Assembly (NCBI RefSeq): GCF_050947335.1
Contig: NW_027473347.1
Coordinates: forward strand, 1,054,001-1,118,000
Direction: 5' to 3'
DNA length: 64,000 nucleotides
Source of the DNA: Megachile rotundata
Lineage: Eukaryota; Arthropoda; Insecta; Hymenoptera; Megachilidae
Position numbers and translations under genes: made by a program. Of this stretch, positions 33,700-48,300 are shown piece by piece (positions within the stretch are counted from its first letter, which is position 1; each line of letters starts with the position of its first letter). Under the pieces are notes generated by a model. That model worked only from the letters and a program-made list of their open reading frames with translations. It ran no database searches and was not told the origin of the DNA.

Positions 33700-34905
33700 A
33701 CAATCACAATCATACAAAAACAATCATACCATCACGATCATACAATCGCCATCATACAATTACAATCTCAGAATCACAAACTCACAATCACAATAATACA
33801 ATCACACCCATAAAATAGCAATCATACATTTACAATCTCCCATAGACAATCATAAAATCACAATAATACAGTCACAATCATACAATCACAATCACTCAAA
33901 TACAGTCATACAATCACAATCATACCATCGCAATCATACAATCACAATCACAATCATTCAATCACAGTCATACAATCGCAATCATACAATCGCAATGATA
34001 TAAATACAATCTCCCAATAACATTGATACAATCACAATCATACAATCACAATAATACAGTCACAATCGTACAATCACAATCATACAATCACAGTCATACT
34101 ACCACAGTCATACAATTACAATCATACAATCACAATCTTACAGTCACAATCGTACAATCACAATCATACAATCACAATCATACAATCACAATCATACAAA
34201 CACAATCATACAATCACAATCATACAATCACAATCATACAATCACAATCATACAAACACAATCCTGCAATCGCAATCATGGAATAACAATGATGCTGTCG
34301 CAATCATAGAATCACACTCGTACAATCAGAATCATACAATCACAATCATACAATTACAATCATACAATCACAATCATACAATCACAATCATACAATCACA
34401 ATCATACAATCACACTCATACAATCACAATCATACAATCACAATCATACAAACACAATCATACAGTCACAGTCATACAATCACCATCATACAATCACAAT
34501 CCTACAATAGCAATCATGCATTAACAATCATGCTATCGCAATCATACAATCACCCTCATAAAACCAGAATCATACAATTACAATCATACAATCACAATCA
34601 TACAAAAACAATCATACCATCACGATCATACAACCGCCATCATACAATTACAATCTCAGAATCACAAACTCACAATCATAATAATACAATCACACCCATA
34701 AAATAGCAATCATATATTTACAATCTCCCATAGACAATCATAAAATCACAATAATACAGTCACAATCATACAATCACAATCATTCAAATACAATCATACA
34801 ATCACAATCATAGAAGCACAATAATTCAATCACAATAATACAATCACAATAATACAATCACAATCATACAATCGCAGTCATACAATCACAATCATTCAAT
34901 CACAA
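33700..34905. repeat. Segmental duplication 5, copy A (2,008-bp offset)
   Basis: Recurs at about 35,708-36,913. Anchors at exactly 2,008 bp are the CCCATAAAATAGC units 33,811/35,819 and 34,699/36,707, the TATAAATACAATCT units 33,999/36,007 and the TAGAAGCACAATAA units 34,811/36,819. The offset is not a multiple of 14 (143 units plus 6) because each copy carries the same 20-bp merged unit. Identical spacing over four anchors indicates a recent event. Confidence 0.87.
33937..33956. repeat. 20-bp merged unit (8-bp deletion), first register break
   Basis: Two units have become one of 20 bp. The undeleted form, 28 bp, is present in the same context at 1,513-1,540 and 18,243-18,270, so this is a loss of 8 bp and not a gain of 6. 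Before this point unit starts are at 1 modulo 14; after it they are at 7 modulo 14. Confidence 0.9.
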
Positions 34906-35707
34906 CCATACAATCACAATCATACAATCACAATCATACATTCACAACAATACGATCACAATCATACAATCGCAATCATACATTCGCAATCATACAATCA
35001 CTATCATACAATTACAATCATACAAGCATAATCCTGCAATCGTAATCATGCAATAACAATCATACTATCACAATCATACAATCACAATAATACAGTCACA
35101 ATCATACAATCACAATCATACGATCACAGTCATGCGACCACAATCATACAATCACAGTCATACAGTCACAATCATACAGTCACAATCATAAAATCACAAT
35201 CATACAATCACAATCATACAATCACACTCATACAGTCACAATCACACAATCACAATCATAGAATCACAATCGTACAATCACAATCGTACAATCACAATCG
35301 TACAATCACAACCATGCAATCACAATCATACCATCACAATCATACAATCACAATAATACAGTCACAATCGTACAATCACAATCATACAATCACAGTCATA
35401 CTACTACAGTCATACAATTACAATCATTCAATCACAATCTTACAGTCACAATCGTACAATCACAATCATACAATCACAATCATACAATCACAATCTTACA
35501 ATCACAATCATACAATCACAATCATACAATCACACTCATACAATCACAATCATACAATCACAATCATACAAACACAATCATACAGTCACAGTCATACAAT
35601 CACCATCATACAATCACAATCCTACAATCGCAATCATGCATTAACAATCATGCTATCGCAATCATACAATCACCCTCATAAAACCAGAATCATACAATTA
35701 CAATCAT

Positions 35708-36913
35708 ACAATCACAATCATACAAAAACAATCATACCATCACGATCATACAATCGCAATCATACAATTACAATCTCAGAATCACAAACTCACAATCATA
35801 ATAATACAATCACACCCATAAAATAGCAATCATATATTTACAATCTCCCATAGACAATCATAAAATCACAATAATACAGTCACAATCATACAATCACAAT
35901 CATTCAAATACAGTCATACAATCACAATCATACCATCGCAATCATACAATCACAATCACAATCATTCAATCACAGTCATACAATCGCAATCATACAATCG
36001 CAATGATATAAATACAATCTCCCAATAACATTGATACAATCACAATCATACAATCACAATAATACAGTCACAATCGTACAATCACAATCATACAATCACA
36101 GTCATACTACCACAGTCATACAATTACAATCATACAATCACAATCTTACAGTCACAATCGTACAATCACAATCATACAATCACAATCATACAATCACAAT
36201 CATACAAACACAATCATACAATCACAATCATACAATCACAATCATACAATCACAATCATACAAACACAATCCTGCAATCGCAATCATGGAATAACAATAA
36301 TGCTGTCGCAATCATAGAATCACACTCGTACAATCAGAATCATACAATCACAATCATACAATTACAATCATACAATCACAATCATACAATCACAATCATA
36401 CAATCACAATCATACAATCACACTCATACAATCACAATCATACAATCACAATCATACAAACACAATCATACAGTCACAGTCATACAATCACCATCATACA
36501 ATCACAATCCTACAATCGCAATCATGCAATAACAATCATGCTATCGCAATCATACAATCACACTCATAAAACCAGAATCATACAATTACAATCATACAAT
36601 CACAATCATACAAAAACAATCATACCATCACGATCATACAATCGCAATCATACAATTACAATCTCAGAATCACAAACACACAATCACAATAATACAATCA
36701 CACCCATAAAATAGCAATCATATATTTACAATCTCCCATAGACAATCATAAAATCACAATAATACAGTCACAATCATACAATCACAATCATTCAAATACA
36801 ATCATACAATCACAATCATAGAAGCACAATAATTCAATCACAATAATACAATCACAATAATACAATCACAATCATACAATCGCAGTCATACAATCACAAT
36901 CATTCAATCACAA
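35708..36913. repeat. Segmental duplication 5, copy B
   Basis: Partner of about 33,700-34,905, including the 20-bp merged unit at 35,945-35,964. After about 36,910 this copy runs into TACAGTCACAATCA units, whereas copy A continues with TACAATCACAACCA and TACATTCACAACAA. The TACATTCACAACAA segment and the TGCGACC unit expected next are therefore missing here. Confidence 0.85.
35945..35964. repeat. 20-bp merged unit, copy of the one at 33,937
   Basis: Same 20-bp unit in the same context, 2,008 bp downstream, inherited through duplication 5. Unit starts shift to 13 modulo 14. Confidence 0.9.
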
Positions 36914-39016
36914 TCATACAGTCACAATCATACAGTCACAATCATAAAATCACAATCATACAATCACAATCATACAATCACACTCATACAGTCACAATCA
37001 CACAATCACAATCATAGAATCACAATCGTACAATCACAATCGTACAATCACAATCGTACAATCACAACCATGCAATCACAATCATACCATCACAATCATA
37101 CAATCACAATAATACAGTCACAATCGTACAATCACAATCATACAATCACAGTCATACTACCACAGTCATACAATTACAATCATTCAATCACAATCTTACA
37201 GTCACAATCGTACAATCACAATCATACAATCACAATCATACAATCACAATCATACAAACACAATCATACAATCACAATCATACAATCACAATCATACAAA
37301 CACAATCATACAATCACAATCATACAATCACAATCATACAATCACAATCATACAATCACAATCATACAATCACAATCATACAATGACAATCATACAATCA
37401 CCATCATACAAACACAATCCGGCAATCGCAATCATGGAATAACAATGATGCTGTCGCAATCATAGAATCACACTCGTACAATCAGAATCATACAATCACA
37501 ATCATACAATTACAATCATACAATCACAATCATACAATCACAATCATACAATCACAATCATACAATCACACTCATAAAATCACAATCATACAATCACAAT
37601 CATACAAACACAATCATACAGTCACAGTCATACAATCACCATCATACAATCACAATCCTACAATCGCAATCATGCATTAACAATCATGCTATCGCAATCA
37701 TACAATCACCCTCATAAAACCAGAATCATACAATTACAATCATACAATCACAATCATACAAAAACAATCATACCATCACGATCATACAATCGCAATCATA
37801 CAATTACAATCTCAGAATCACAAACTCACAATCATAATAATACAATCACACCCATAAAATAGCAATCATATATTTACAATCTCCCATAGACAATCATAAA
37901 ATCACAATAATACAGTCACAATCATACAATCACTATCATACAATTACAATCATACAAGCATAATCCTGCAATCGTAATCATGCAATAACAATCATACTAT
38001 CACAATCATACAATTACAATCATACAGTCACAATCATACAATCACAATCATACAATCACAGTCATGCGACCACAATCATACAATCACAGTCATACAGTCA
38101 CAATCATACAGTCACAATCATAAAATCACAATCATACAATCACAATCATACAATCACACTCATACAGTCACAATCACACAATCACAATCATAGAATCACA
38201 ATCGTACAATCACAATCGTACAATCACAATCGTACAATCACAACCATGCAATCACAATCATACCATCACAATCATACAATCACAATAATACAGTCACAAT
38301 CGTACAATCACAATCATACAATCACAGTCATACTACCACAGTCATACAATTACAGTCATTCAATCACAATCTTACAGTCACAATCGTACAATCACAATCA
38401 TACAATCACAATCATACAATCACAATCTTACAATCACAATCATACAATCACAATCATACAATCACAATCATACAATCACAATCATACAATCACAATCATA
38501 CAATCACAATCATACAATCACAATCATACAATCACAATCATACAATCACAATCATACAATGACAATCATACAATCACCATCATACAAACACAATCCTGCA
38601 ATCGCAATCATGGAATAACAATGATGCTGTCGCAATCATAGAATCCCACTCGTACAATCAGAATCATACAATCACAATCATACAATTACAATCATACAAT
38701 CACAATCATACAATCACAATCATACAATCACAATCATACAATCACACTCATACAATCACAATCATACAATCACAATCATACAAACACAATCATACAGTCA
38801 CAGTCATACAATCACAATTATACAATCACGATCATACAATCGCAATCATACAATCACAACCATACAATCACAATAATACAATCACAAACATACAATCACA
38901 ATCATACAATCACAATCATACAATCACAATCATACAAAAATAATCATACCATCACGATCATACAATCGCAATCATACAGTTACAATCTCAGAATCACAAA
39001 CTCACAATCACAATAA

Positions 39017-39050
39017 TACAATCATAGACCCATAGACAATATCACAATAA
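39017..39050. repeat. Rearrangement scar inside a CCCATAAAATAGC cassette
   Basis: This 34-bp stretch starts like TACAATCACACCCA but breaks at TAGACC, repeats part of CCATAGACAAT and jumps into ACAATAA, after which the sequence following the TAGAAGC cassette resumes (TACAATCACAATCA, TACAATCGCAGTCA). The TAAAATAGC and TACATTTAC units and the TAGAAGC unit expected here are missing. Register shifts from 13 to 5 modulo 14. It is the only broken copy of this cassette seen and looks like an end-joining junction. Confidence 0.82.
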
Positions 39051-39694
39051 TACAATCACAATCATACAATCGCAGTCATACAATCACAATCATTCAATCA
39101 CAACCATACAATCACAATCATACAATCACAATCATACATTCACAACAATACGATCACAATCATACAATCGCAATCATACATTCGCAATCATACAATCACT
39201 ATCATACAATTACAATCATACAAGCATAATCCTGCAATCGTAATCATGCAATAACAATCATACTATCACAATCATACAATCACAATCATACAGTCACAAT
39301 CATACAATCACAATCATACAATCACAGTCATGCGACCACAATCATACAATCACAGTCATACAGTCACAATCATACAGTCACAATCATAAAATCACAATCA
39401 TACAATCACAATCATACAATCACACTCATACAGTCACAATCACACAATCACAATCATAGAATCACAATCGTACAATCACAATCGTACAATCACAATCGTA
39501 CAATCACAGCCATGCAATCACAATCATACCATCACAATCATACAATCACAATAATACAGTCACAATCGTACAATCACAATCATACAATCACAGTCATACT
39601 ACCACAGTCATACAATTACAATCATTCAATCACAATCTTACAGTCACAATCGTACAATCACAATCATACAATCACAATCATACAATCACAATCT

Positions 39695-39890
39695 TACAAT
39701 CACAATCATACAATCACAATCATACAATCACAATCATACAATCACAATCATACAATCACAATCATACAATCACAATCATACAATCACAATCATACAATCA
39801 CAATCATACAATCACAATCATACAATCACAATCATACAATCACAATCATACAATCACAATCATACAATCACAATCATACAATCACAATCA
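39695..39890. repeat. Pure consensus run, 14 units
   Basis: 196 bp between TACAATCACAATCT and TACAATGACAATCA. The equivalent place in the neighbouring blocks holds fewer units: 11 at 44,875-45,028 and only a few before a TAGAATCAC unit near 40,995. Confidence 0.85.
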
Positions 39891-40422
39891 TACAATGACA
39901 ATCATACAATCACCATCATACAAACACAATCCTGCAATCGCAATCATGGAATAACAATGATGCTGTCGCAATCATAGAATCACACTCGTACAATCAGAAT
40001 CATACAATCACAATCATACAATTACAATCATACAATCACAATCATACAATCACAATCATACAATCACAATCATACAATCACACTCATACAATCACAATCA
40101 TACAATCACAATCATACAAACACAATCATACAGTCACAGTCATACAATCACAATTATACAATCACGATCATACAATCGCAATCATACAATCACAACCATA
40201 CAATCACAATAATACAATCACAAACATACAATCACAATCATACAATCACAATCATACAATCACAATCATACAATCACAATCATACAAAAATAATCATACC
40301 ATCACGATCATACAATCGCAATCATACAGTTACAATCTCAGAATCACAAACTCACAATCACAATAATACAATCACACCCATAAAATAGCAATCATACATT
40401 TACAATCTCCCATAGACAATCA

Positions 40423-43400
40423 TACAATCGCAATCATACAGTCGCAATCATACAATCACTATCATACAATTACAATCATACAAGCATAATCCTGGAATCG
40501 TAATCATGCAATAACAATCATACTATCACAATCATACAATCACAATCATACAGTCACAATCATACAATCACAATCATACAATCACAGTCATGCGACCACA
40601 ATCATACAATCACAGTCATACAGTCACAATCATACAGTCACAATCATAAAATCACAATCATAAAATCACAATCATACAATCACACTCATACAGTCACAAT
40701 CACACAATCACAATCATAGAATCACAATCGTACAATCACAATCGTACAATCACAATCGTACAATCACAACCATGCAATCACAATCATACCATCACAATCA
40801 TACAATCACAATAATACAGTCACAATCGTACAATCACAATCATACAATCACAGTCATACTACCACAGTCATACAATTACAATCATTCAATCACAATCTTA
40901 CAGTCACAATCGTACAATCACAATCATACAATCACAATCATACAATCACAATCTTACAATCACAATCATACAATCACAATCATACAATCACAATCATAGA
41001 ATCACAATCATACAATCACAATCATACAATCACACTCATACAATCACAATCATACAATCACAATCATACAAACACAATCATACAGTCACAGTCATACAAT
41101 CACCATCATACAATCACAATCCTACAATCGCAATCATGCATTAACAATCATGCTATCGCAATCATACAATCACCCTCATAAAACCAGAATCATACAATTA
41201 CAATCATACAATCACAATCATACAAAAACAATCATACCATCACGATCATACAATCGCAATCATACAATTACAATCTCAGAATCACAAACTCACAATCATA
41301 ATAATACAATCACACCCATAAAATAGCAATCATATATTTACAATCTCCCATAGACAAACATAAAATCACAATAATACAGTCACAATCATTCAAATACAAT
41401 CATACAATCACAATCATAGAAGCACAATAATTCAATCACAATAATACAATCACAATAATACAATCACAATCATACAATCGCAGTCATACAATCACAATAA
41501 TTCAATCACAAACATACAATCACAATCATACAATCACAATCATACATTCACAACAATACGATCACAATCATACAATCGCAATCATACATTCGCAATCATA
41601 CAATCACTATCATACAATTACAATCATACAAGCATAATTCTGCAATCGTAATCATGCAATAACAATCATACTATCACAATCATACAATCACAATCATACA
41701 GTCACAATCATAAAATCACAGTCATACAATCACAGTCATGCGACCACAATCATACAATCACAGTCATACAGTCACAATCATACAGTCACAATCATAAAAT
41801 CACAATCATACAATCACAATCATACAGTCACAATCACACAATCACAATCATAGAATCACAATCGTACAATCACAATCGTACAATCACAATCGTACAATCA
41901 CAACCATGCAATCACAATCATACCATCACAATCATACAATCACAATAATACAGTCACAATCGTACAATCACAATCATACAATCACAGTCATACTACCACA
42001 GTCATACAATTACAATCATTCAATCACAATCTTACAGTCACAATCGTACAATCACAATCATACAATCACAATCATACAATCACAATCTTACAATCACAAT
42101 CATACAATCACAATCATACAATCACAATCATACAATCACAATCATACAATCACAATCATACAATCACAATCATACAATCACAATCATACAATGACAATCA
42201 TACAATCACCATCATACAAACACAATCCTGCAATCGCAATCATGGAATAACAATCATGCTGTCGCAATCATAGAAACACACTCATACAATCAGAATCATA
42301 CAATCACAATCATACAATCACAATCATACAATCACAATCATACAATCACAATCATACAATCACAATCATACAATCACAATCATACAATCACAATCATACA
42401 ATCACAATCATACAATCACAATCATACAATCACAATCATACAATCACAATCATACAATCACAATCATACAATCACAATCATACAATCACAATCATACAAA
42501 CACAATCATACAGTCACAGGCATACAATCACCATCATACAATCACAATCCTACAATCGCAATCATGCAATAACAATCATGCTATCGCAATCATACAATCA
42601 CACTCATAAAACCAGAATCATACAATCACAATCATTCAAATACAATCATACAATCACAATCATAGAAGCACAATAATTCAATCACAATAATACAATCACA
42701 ATAATACAATCACAATCATACAATCGCAGTCATACAATCACAATCATACAATCACAATCATGCAATCAGAATCATACAATCACAATCATACATTCACAAC
42801 AATACGATCACAATCATACAATCGCAATCATACATTCGCAATCATACAATCACTATCATACAATTACAATCATACAAGCATAATCCTGCAATCGTAATCA
42901 TGCAATAACAATCATACTATCACAATCATACAATCACAATCATACAATCACAATCATACAATCACAATCATACAATCACAATCATACAATCACAATCATA
43001 CAATCACAGTCATGCGACCACAATCATACAATCACAATCATACAATCACAATCATACAATCACAATCCTGCAATCGCAATCATGCAATAACAATCATGCT
43101 TTCGCAATCATACAATCACACTCATAAAATCAGAATCATACAATCACAATCATACAATCACAATCATACAATCACAATCATACAATCACAATCATACAAT
43201 CACAATCATACAAAAACAATCATACCATCACGATCATACAATCGCAATCATACAATTACAATCTCAGAATCACAAACTCACAATCACAATAATACAATCA
43301 CACCCATAAAATAGCAATCATACATTTACAATCTCCCATACACAATCATAAAATCATAATAATACAGTCACAATCATACAATCACAAACATTCAAATACA

Positions 43401-45322
43401 ATCAAACAATCACAATCATACACTCACAACCATACAATCACACTCATACCGTCACAATCATACAATCACAATCATACAATCACAGTCATACAATCACAAT
43501 CATACAATCACAATGATACAATCACAATCATACAAACACAATCATACAATCACAATCATACAATCACAATCATACAATCACAATCATACAATCACAATCA
43601 TACAATGACAATCATACAATCACCATCATACAAACACAATCCTGCAATCGCAATCATGGAATAACAATGATGCTGTCGCAATCATAGAATCACACTCGTA
43701 CAATCAGAATCATACAATCACAATCATACAATTACAATCATACAATCACAATCATACAATCACAATCATACAATCACAATCATACAATCACACTCATACA
43801 ATCACAATCATACAATCACAATCATACAAACACAATCATACAGTCACAGTCATACAATCACCATCATACAATCACAATCCTACAATCGCAATCATGCATT
43901 AACAATCATGCTATCGCAATCATACAATCACCCTCATAAAACCAGAATCATACAATTACAATCATACAATCACAATCATACAAAAACAATCATACCATCA
44001 CGATCATACAATCGCAATCATACAATTACAATCTCAGAATCACAAACTCACAATCATAATAATACAATCACACCCATAAAATAGCAATCATATATTTACA
44101 ATCTCCCATAGACAATCATAAAATCACAATAATACAGTCACAATCATACAATCACAATCATTCAAATACAATCATACAATCACAATCATAGAAGCACAAT
44201 AATTCAATCACAATAATACAATCACAATAATACAATCACAATCATACAATCGCAGTCATACAATCACAATCATTCAATCACAACCATACAATCACAATCA
44301 TACAATCACAATCATACATTCACAACAATACGATCACAATCATACAATCGCAATCATACATTCGCAATCATACAATCACTATCATACAATTACAATCATA
44401 CAAGCATAATCCTGCAATCGTAATCATGCAATAACAATCATACTATCACAATCATACAATCACAATAATACAGCCACAATCATACAATCACAATCATACA
44501 ATCACAGTCATGCGACCACAATCATACAATCACAGTCATACAGTCACAATCATACAGTCACAATCATAAAATCACAATCATACAATCACAATCATACAAT
44601 CACACTCATACAGTCACAATCACACAATCACAATCATAGAATCACAATCGTACAATCACAATCGTACAATCACAATCGTACAATCACAACCATGCAATCA
44701 CAATCATACCATCACAATCATACAATCACAATAATACAGTCACAATCGTACAATCACAATCATACAATCACAGTCATACTACCACAGTCATACAATTACA
44801 ATCATTCAATCACAATCTTACAGTCACAATCGTACAATCACAATCATACAATCACAATCATACAATCACAATCTTACAATCACAATCATACAATCACAAT
44901 CATACAATCACAATCATACAATCACAATCATACAATCACAATCATACAATCACAATCATACAATCACAATCATACAATCACAATCATACAATCACAATCA
45001 TACAATCACAATCATACAATCACAATCATATAATCACAATCATACAATGACAATCATACAATCACCATCATACAAACACAATCCTGCAATCGCAATCATG
45101 GAATAACAATGATGCTGTCGCAATCATAGAATCACACTCGTACAATCAGAATCATACAATCACAATCATACAATTACAATCATACAATCACAATCATACA
45201 ATCACAATCATACAATCACAATCATACAATCACACTCATACAATCACAATCATACAATCACAATCATACAAACACAATCATACAGTCACAGTCATACAAT
45301 CACAATTATACAATCACGATCA
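40423..45322. repeat. Segmental duplication 6, copy A: 4.9 kb direct tandem unit
   Basis: The block begins at TACAATCGCAATCA then TACAGTCGCAATCA, which recur at 45,323 and 45,337. Anchors and offsets: the rare unit TGGAATCGTAATCA 40,493/45,393 (4,900); TGCGACC units 40,591/45,491 (4,900), 41,739/46,667 (4,928), 43,013/47,955 (4,942) and 44,511/49,453 (4,942); TAGAAGC units 41,417/46,345, 42,663/47,591 and 44,189/49,131; CCCATAAAATAGC units 41,319/46,233, 43,307/48,249 and 44,077/49,019. It holds three to four of the 1.0-1.5 kb zone II repeats. The second copy starts exactly where the first ends. Confidence 0.9.
42299..42494. repeat. Pure consensus run, 14 units
   Basis: 196 bp of unbroken consensus between a TACAATCAGAATCA unit and a TACAAACACAATCA unit. 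It is among the longest uniform runs in the window, equal to those at 39,695-39,890 and 47,227-47,422. Confidence 0.88.
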
Positions 45323-48300
45323 TACAATCGCAATCATACAGTCGCAATCATACAATCACTATCATACAATTACAATCATACAAGCATAATCCTGGAATCG
45401 TAATCATGCAATAACAATCATACTATCACAATCATACAATCACAATCATACAGTCACAATCATACAATCACAATCATACAATCACAGTCATGCGACCACA
45501 ATCATACAATCACAGTCATACAGTCACAATCATACAGTCACAATCATAAAATCACAATCATAAAATCACAATCATAAAATCACAATCATACAATCACACT
45601 CATACAGTCACAATCACACAATCACAATCATAGAATCACAATCGTACAATCACAATCGTACAATCACAATCGTACAATCACAACCATGCAATCACAATCA
45701 TACCATCACAATCATACAATCACAATAATACAGTCACAATCGTACAATCACAATCATACAATCACAGTCATACTACCACAGTCATACAATTACAATCATT
45801 CAATCACAATCTTACAGTCACAATCGTACAATCACAATCATACAATCACAATCATACAATCACAATCTTACAATCACAATCATACAATCACAATCATACA
45901 ATCACAATCATACAATCACAATCATACAATCACAATCATACAATCACACTCATACAATCACAATCATACAATCACAATCATACAAACACAATCATACAGT
46001 CACAGTCATACAATCACCATCATACAATCACAATCCTACAATCGCAATCATGCATTAACAATCATGCTATCGCAATCATACAATCACCCTCATAAAACCA
46101 GAATCATACAATTACAATCATACAATCACAATCATACAAAAACAATCATACCATCACGATCATACAATCGCAATCATACAATTACAATCTCAGAATCACA
46201 AACTCACAATCATAATAATACAATCACACCCATAAAATAGCAATCATATATTTACAATCTCCCATAGACAAACATAAAATCACAATAATACAGTCACAAT
46301 CATACAATCACAATCATTCAAATACAATCATACAATCACAATCATAGAAGCACAATAATTCAATCACAATAATACAATCACAATAATACAATCACAATCA
46401 TACAATCGCAGTCATACAATCACAATAATTCAATCACAAACATACAATCACAATCATACAATCACAATCATACATTCACAACAATACGATCACAATCATA
46501 CAATCGCAATCATACATTCGCAATCATACAATCACTATCATACAATTACAATCATACAAGCATAATTCTGCAATCGTAATCATGCAATAACAATCATACT
46601 ATCACAATCATACAATCACAATCATACAGTCACAATCATAAAATCACAGTCATACAATCACAGTCATGCGACCACAATCATACAATCACAGTCATACAGT
46701 CACAATCATACAGTCACAATCATAAAATCACAATCATACAATCACAATCATACAGTCACAATCACACAATCACAATCATAGAATCACAATCGTACAATCA
46801 CAATCGTACAATCACAATCGTACAATCACAACCATGCAATCACAATCATACCATCACAATCATACAATCACAATAATACAGTCACAATCGTACAATCACA
46901 ATCATACAATCACAGTCATACTACCACAGTCATACAATTACAATCATTCAATCACAATCTTACAGTCACAATCGTACAATCACAATCATACAATCACAAT
47001 CATACAATCACAATCTTACAATCACAATCATACAATCACAATCATACAATCACAATCATACAATCACAATCATACAATCACAATCATACAATCACAATCA
47101 TACAATCACAATCATACAATGACAATCATACAATCACCATCATACAAACACAATCCTGCAATCGCAATCATGGAATAACAATCATGCTGTCGCAATCATA
47201 GAAACACACTCATACAATCAGAATCATACAATCACAATCATACAATCACAATCATACAATCACAATCATACAATCACAATCATACAATCACAATCATACA
47301 ATCACAATCATACAATCACAATCATACAATCACAATCATACAATCACAATCATACAATCACAATCATACAATCACAATCATACAATCACAATCATACAAT
47401 CACAATCATACAATCACAATCATACAAACACAATCATACAGTCACAGGCATACAATCACCATCATACAATCACAATCCTACAATCGCAATCATGCAATAA
47501 CAATCATGCTATCGCAATCATACAATCACACTCATAAAACCAGAATCATACAATCACAATCATTCAAATACAATCATACAATCACAATCATAGAAGCACA
47601 ATAATTCAATCACAATAATACAATCACAATAATACAATCACAATCATACAATCGCAGTCATACAATCACAATCATACAATCACAATCATGCAATCAGAAT
47701 CATACAATCACAATCATACATTCACAACAATACGATCACAATCATACAATCGCAATCATACATTCGCAATCATACAATCACTATCATACAATTACAATCA
47801 TACAAGCATAATCCTGCAATCGTAATCATGCAATAACAATCATACTATCACAATCATACAATCACAATCATACAATCACAATCATACAATCACAATCATA
47901 CAATCACAATCATACAATCACAATCATACAATCACAATCATACAATCACAGTCATGCGACCACAATCATACAATCACAATCATACAATCACAATCATACA
48001 ATCACAATCCTGCAATCGCAATCATGCAATAACAATCATGCTTTCGCAATCATACAATCACACTCATAAAATCAGAATCATACAATCACAATCATACAAT
48101 CACAATCATACAATCACAATCATACAATCACAATCATACAATCACAATCATACAAAAACAATCATACCATCACGATCATACAATCGCAATCATACAATTA
48201 CAATCTCAGAATCACAAACTCACAATCACAATAATACAATCACACCCATAAAATAGCAATCATACATTTACAATCTCCCATACACAATCATAAAATCATA

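Larger units (their letters stand above)
771..36034. repeat. GATATAAAT cassette, zone I/II type, 16 copies
   Basis: The units are TACAATCGCAATGA, TATAAATACAATCT, CCCAAAAACATTGA. The T of TATAAAT lies at 771, 1583, 2129, 4117, 7659, 9311, 11257, 13609, 14337, 15989, 20665, 21645, 24459, 29835, 33999 and 36007. Subtypes help trace descent: CCCAGAAACATTGA at 13609, 20665, 24459 and 29835; CCCAATAACATTGA at 33999 and 36007; GCCAAAAACATTGA at 11257; CCCAAAAGCATTGA at 9311 and 15989. Most copies are followed by TACAATCACAATCA, TACAATCACAATAA and then the TACTACCACAGTCA cassette. The TTGATA at its end is why many open frames seem to start here; it is not a supported start codon. Confidence 0.9.
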
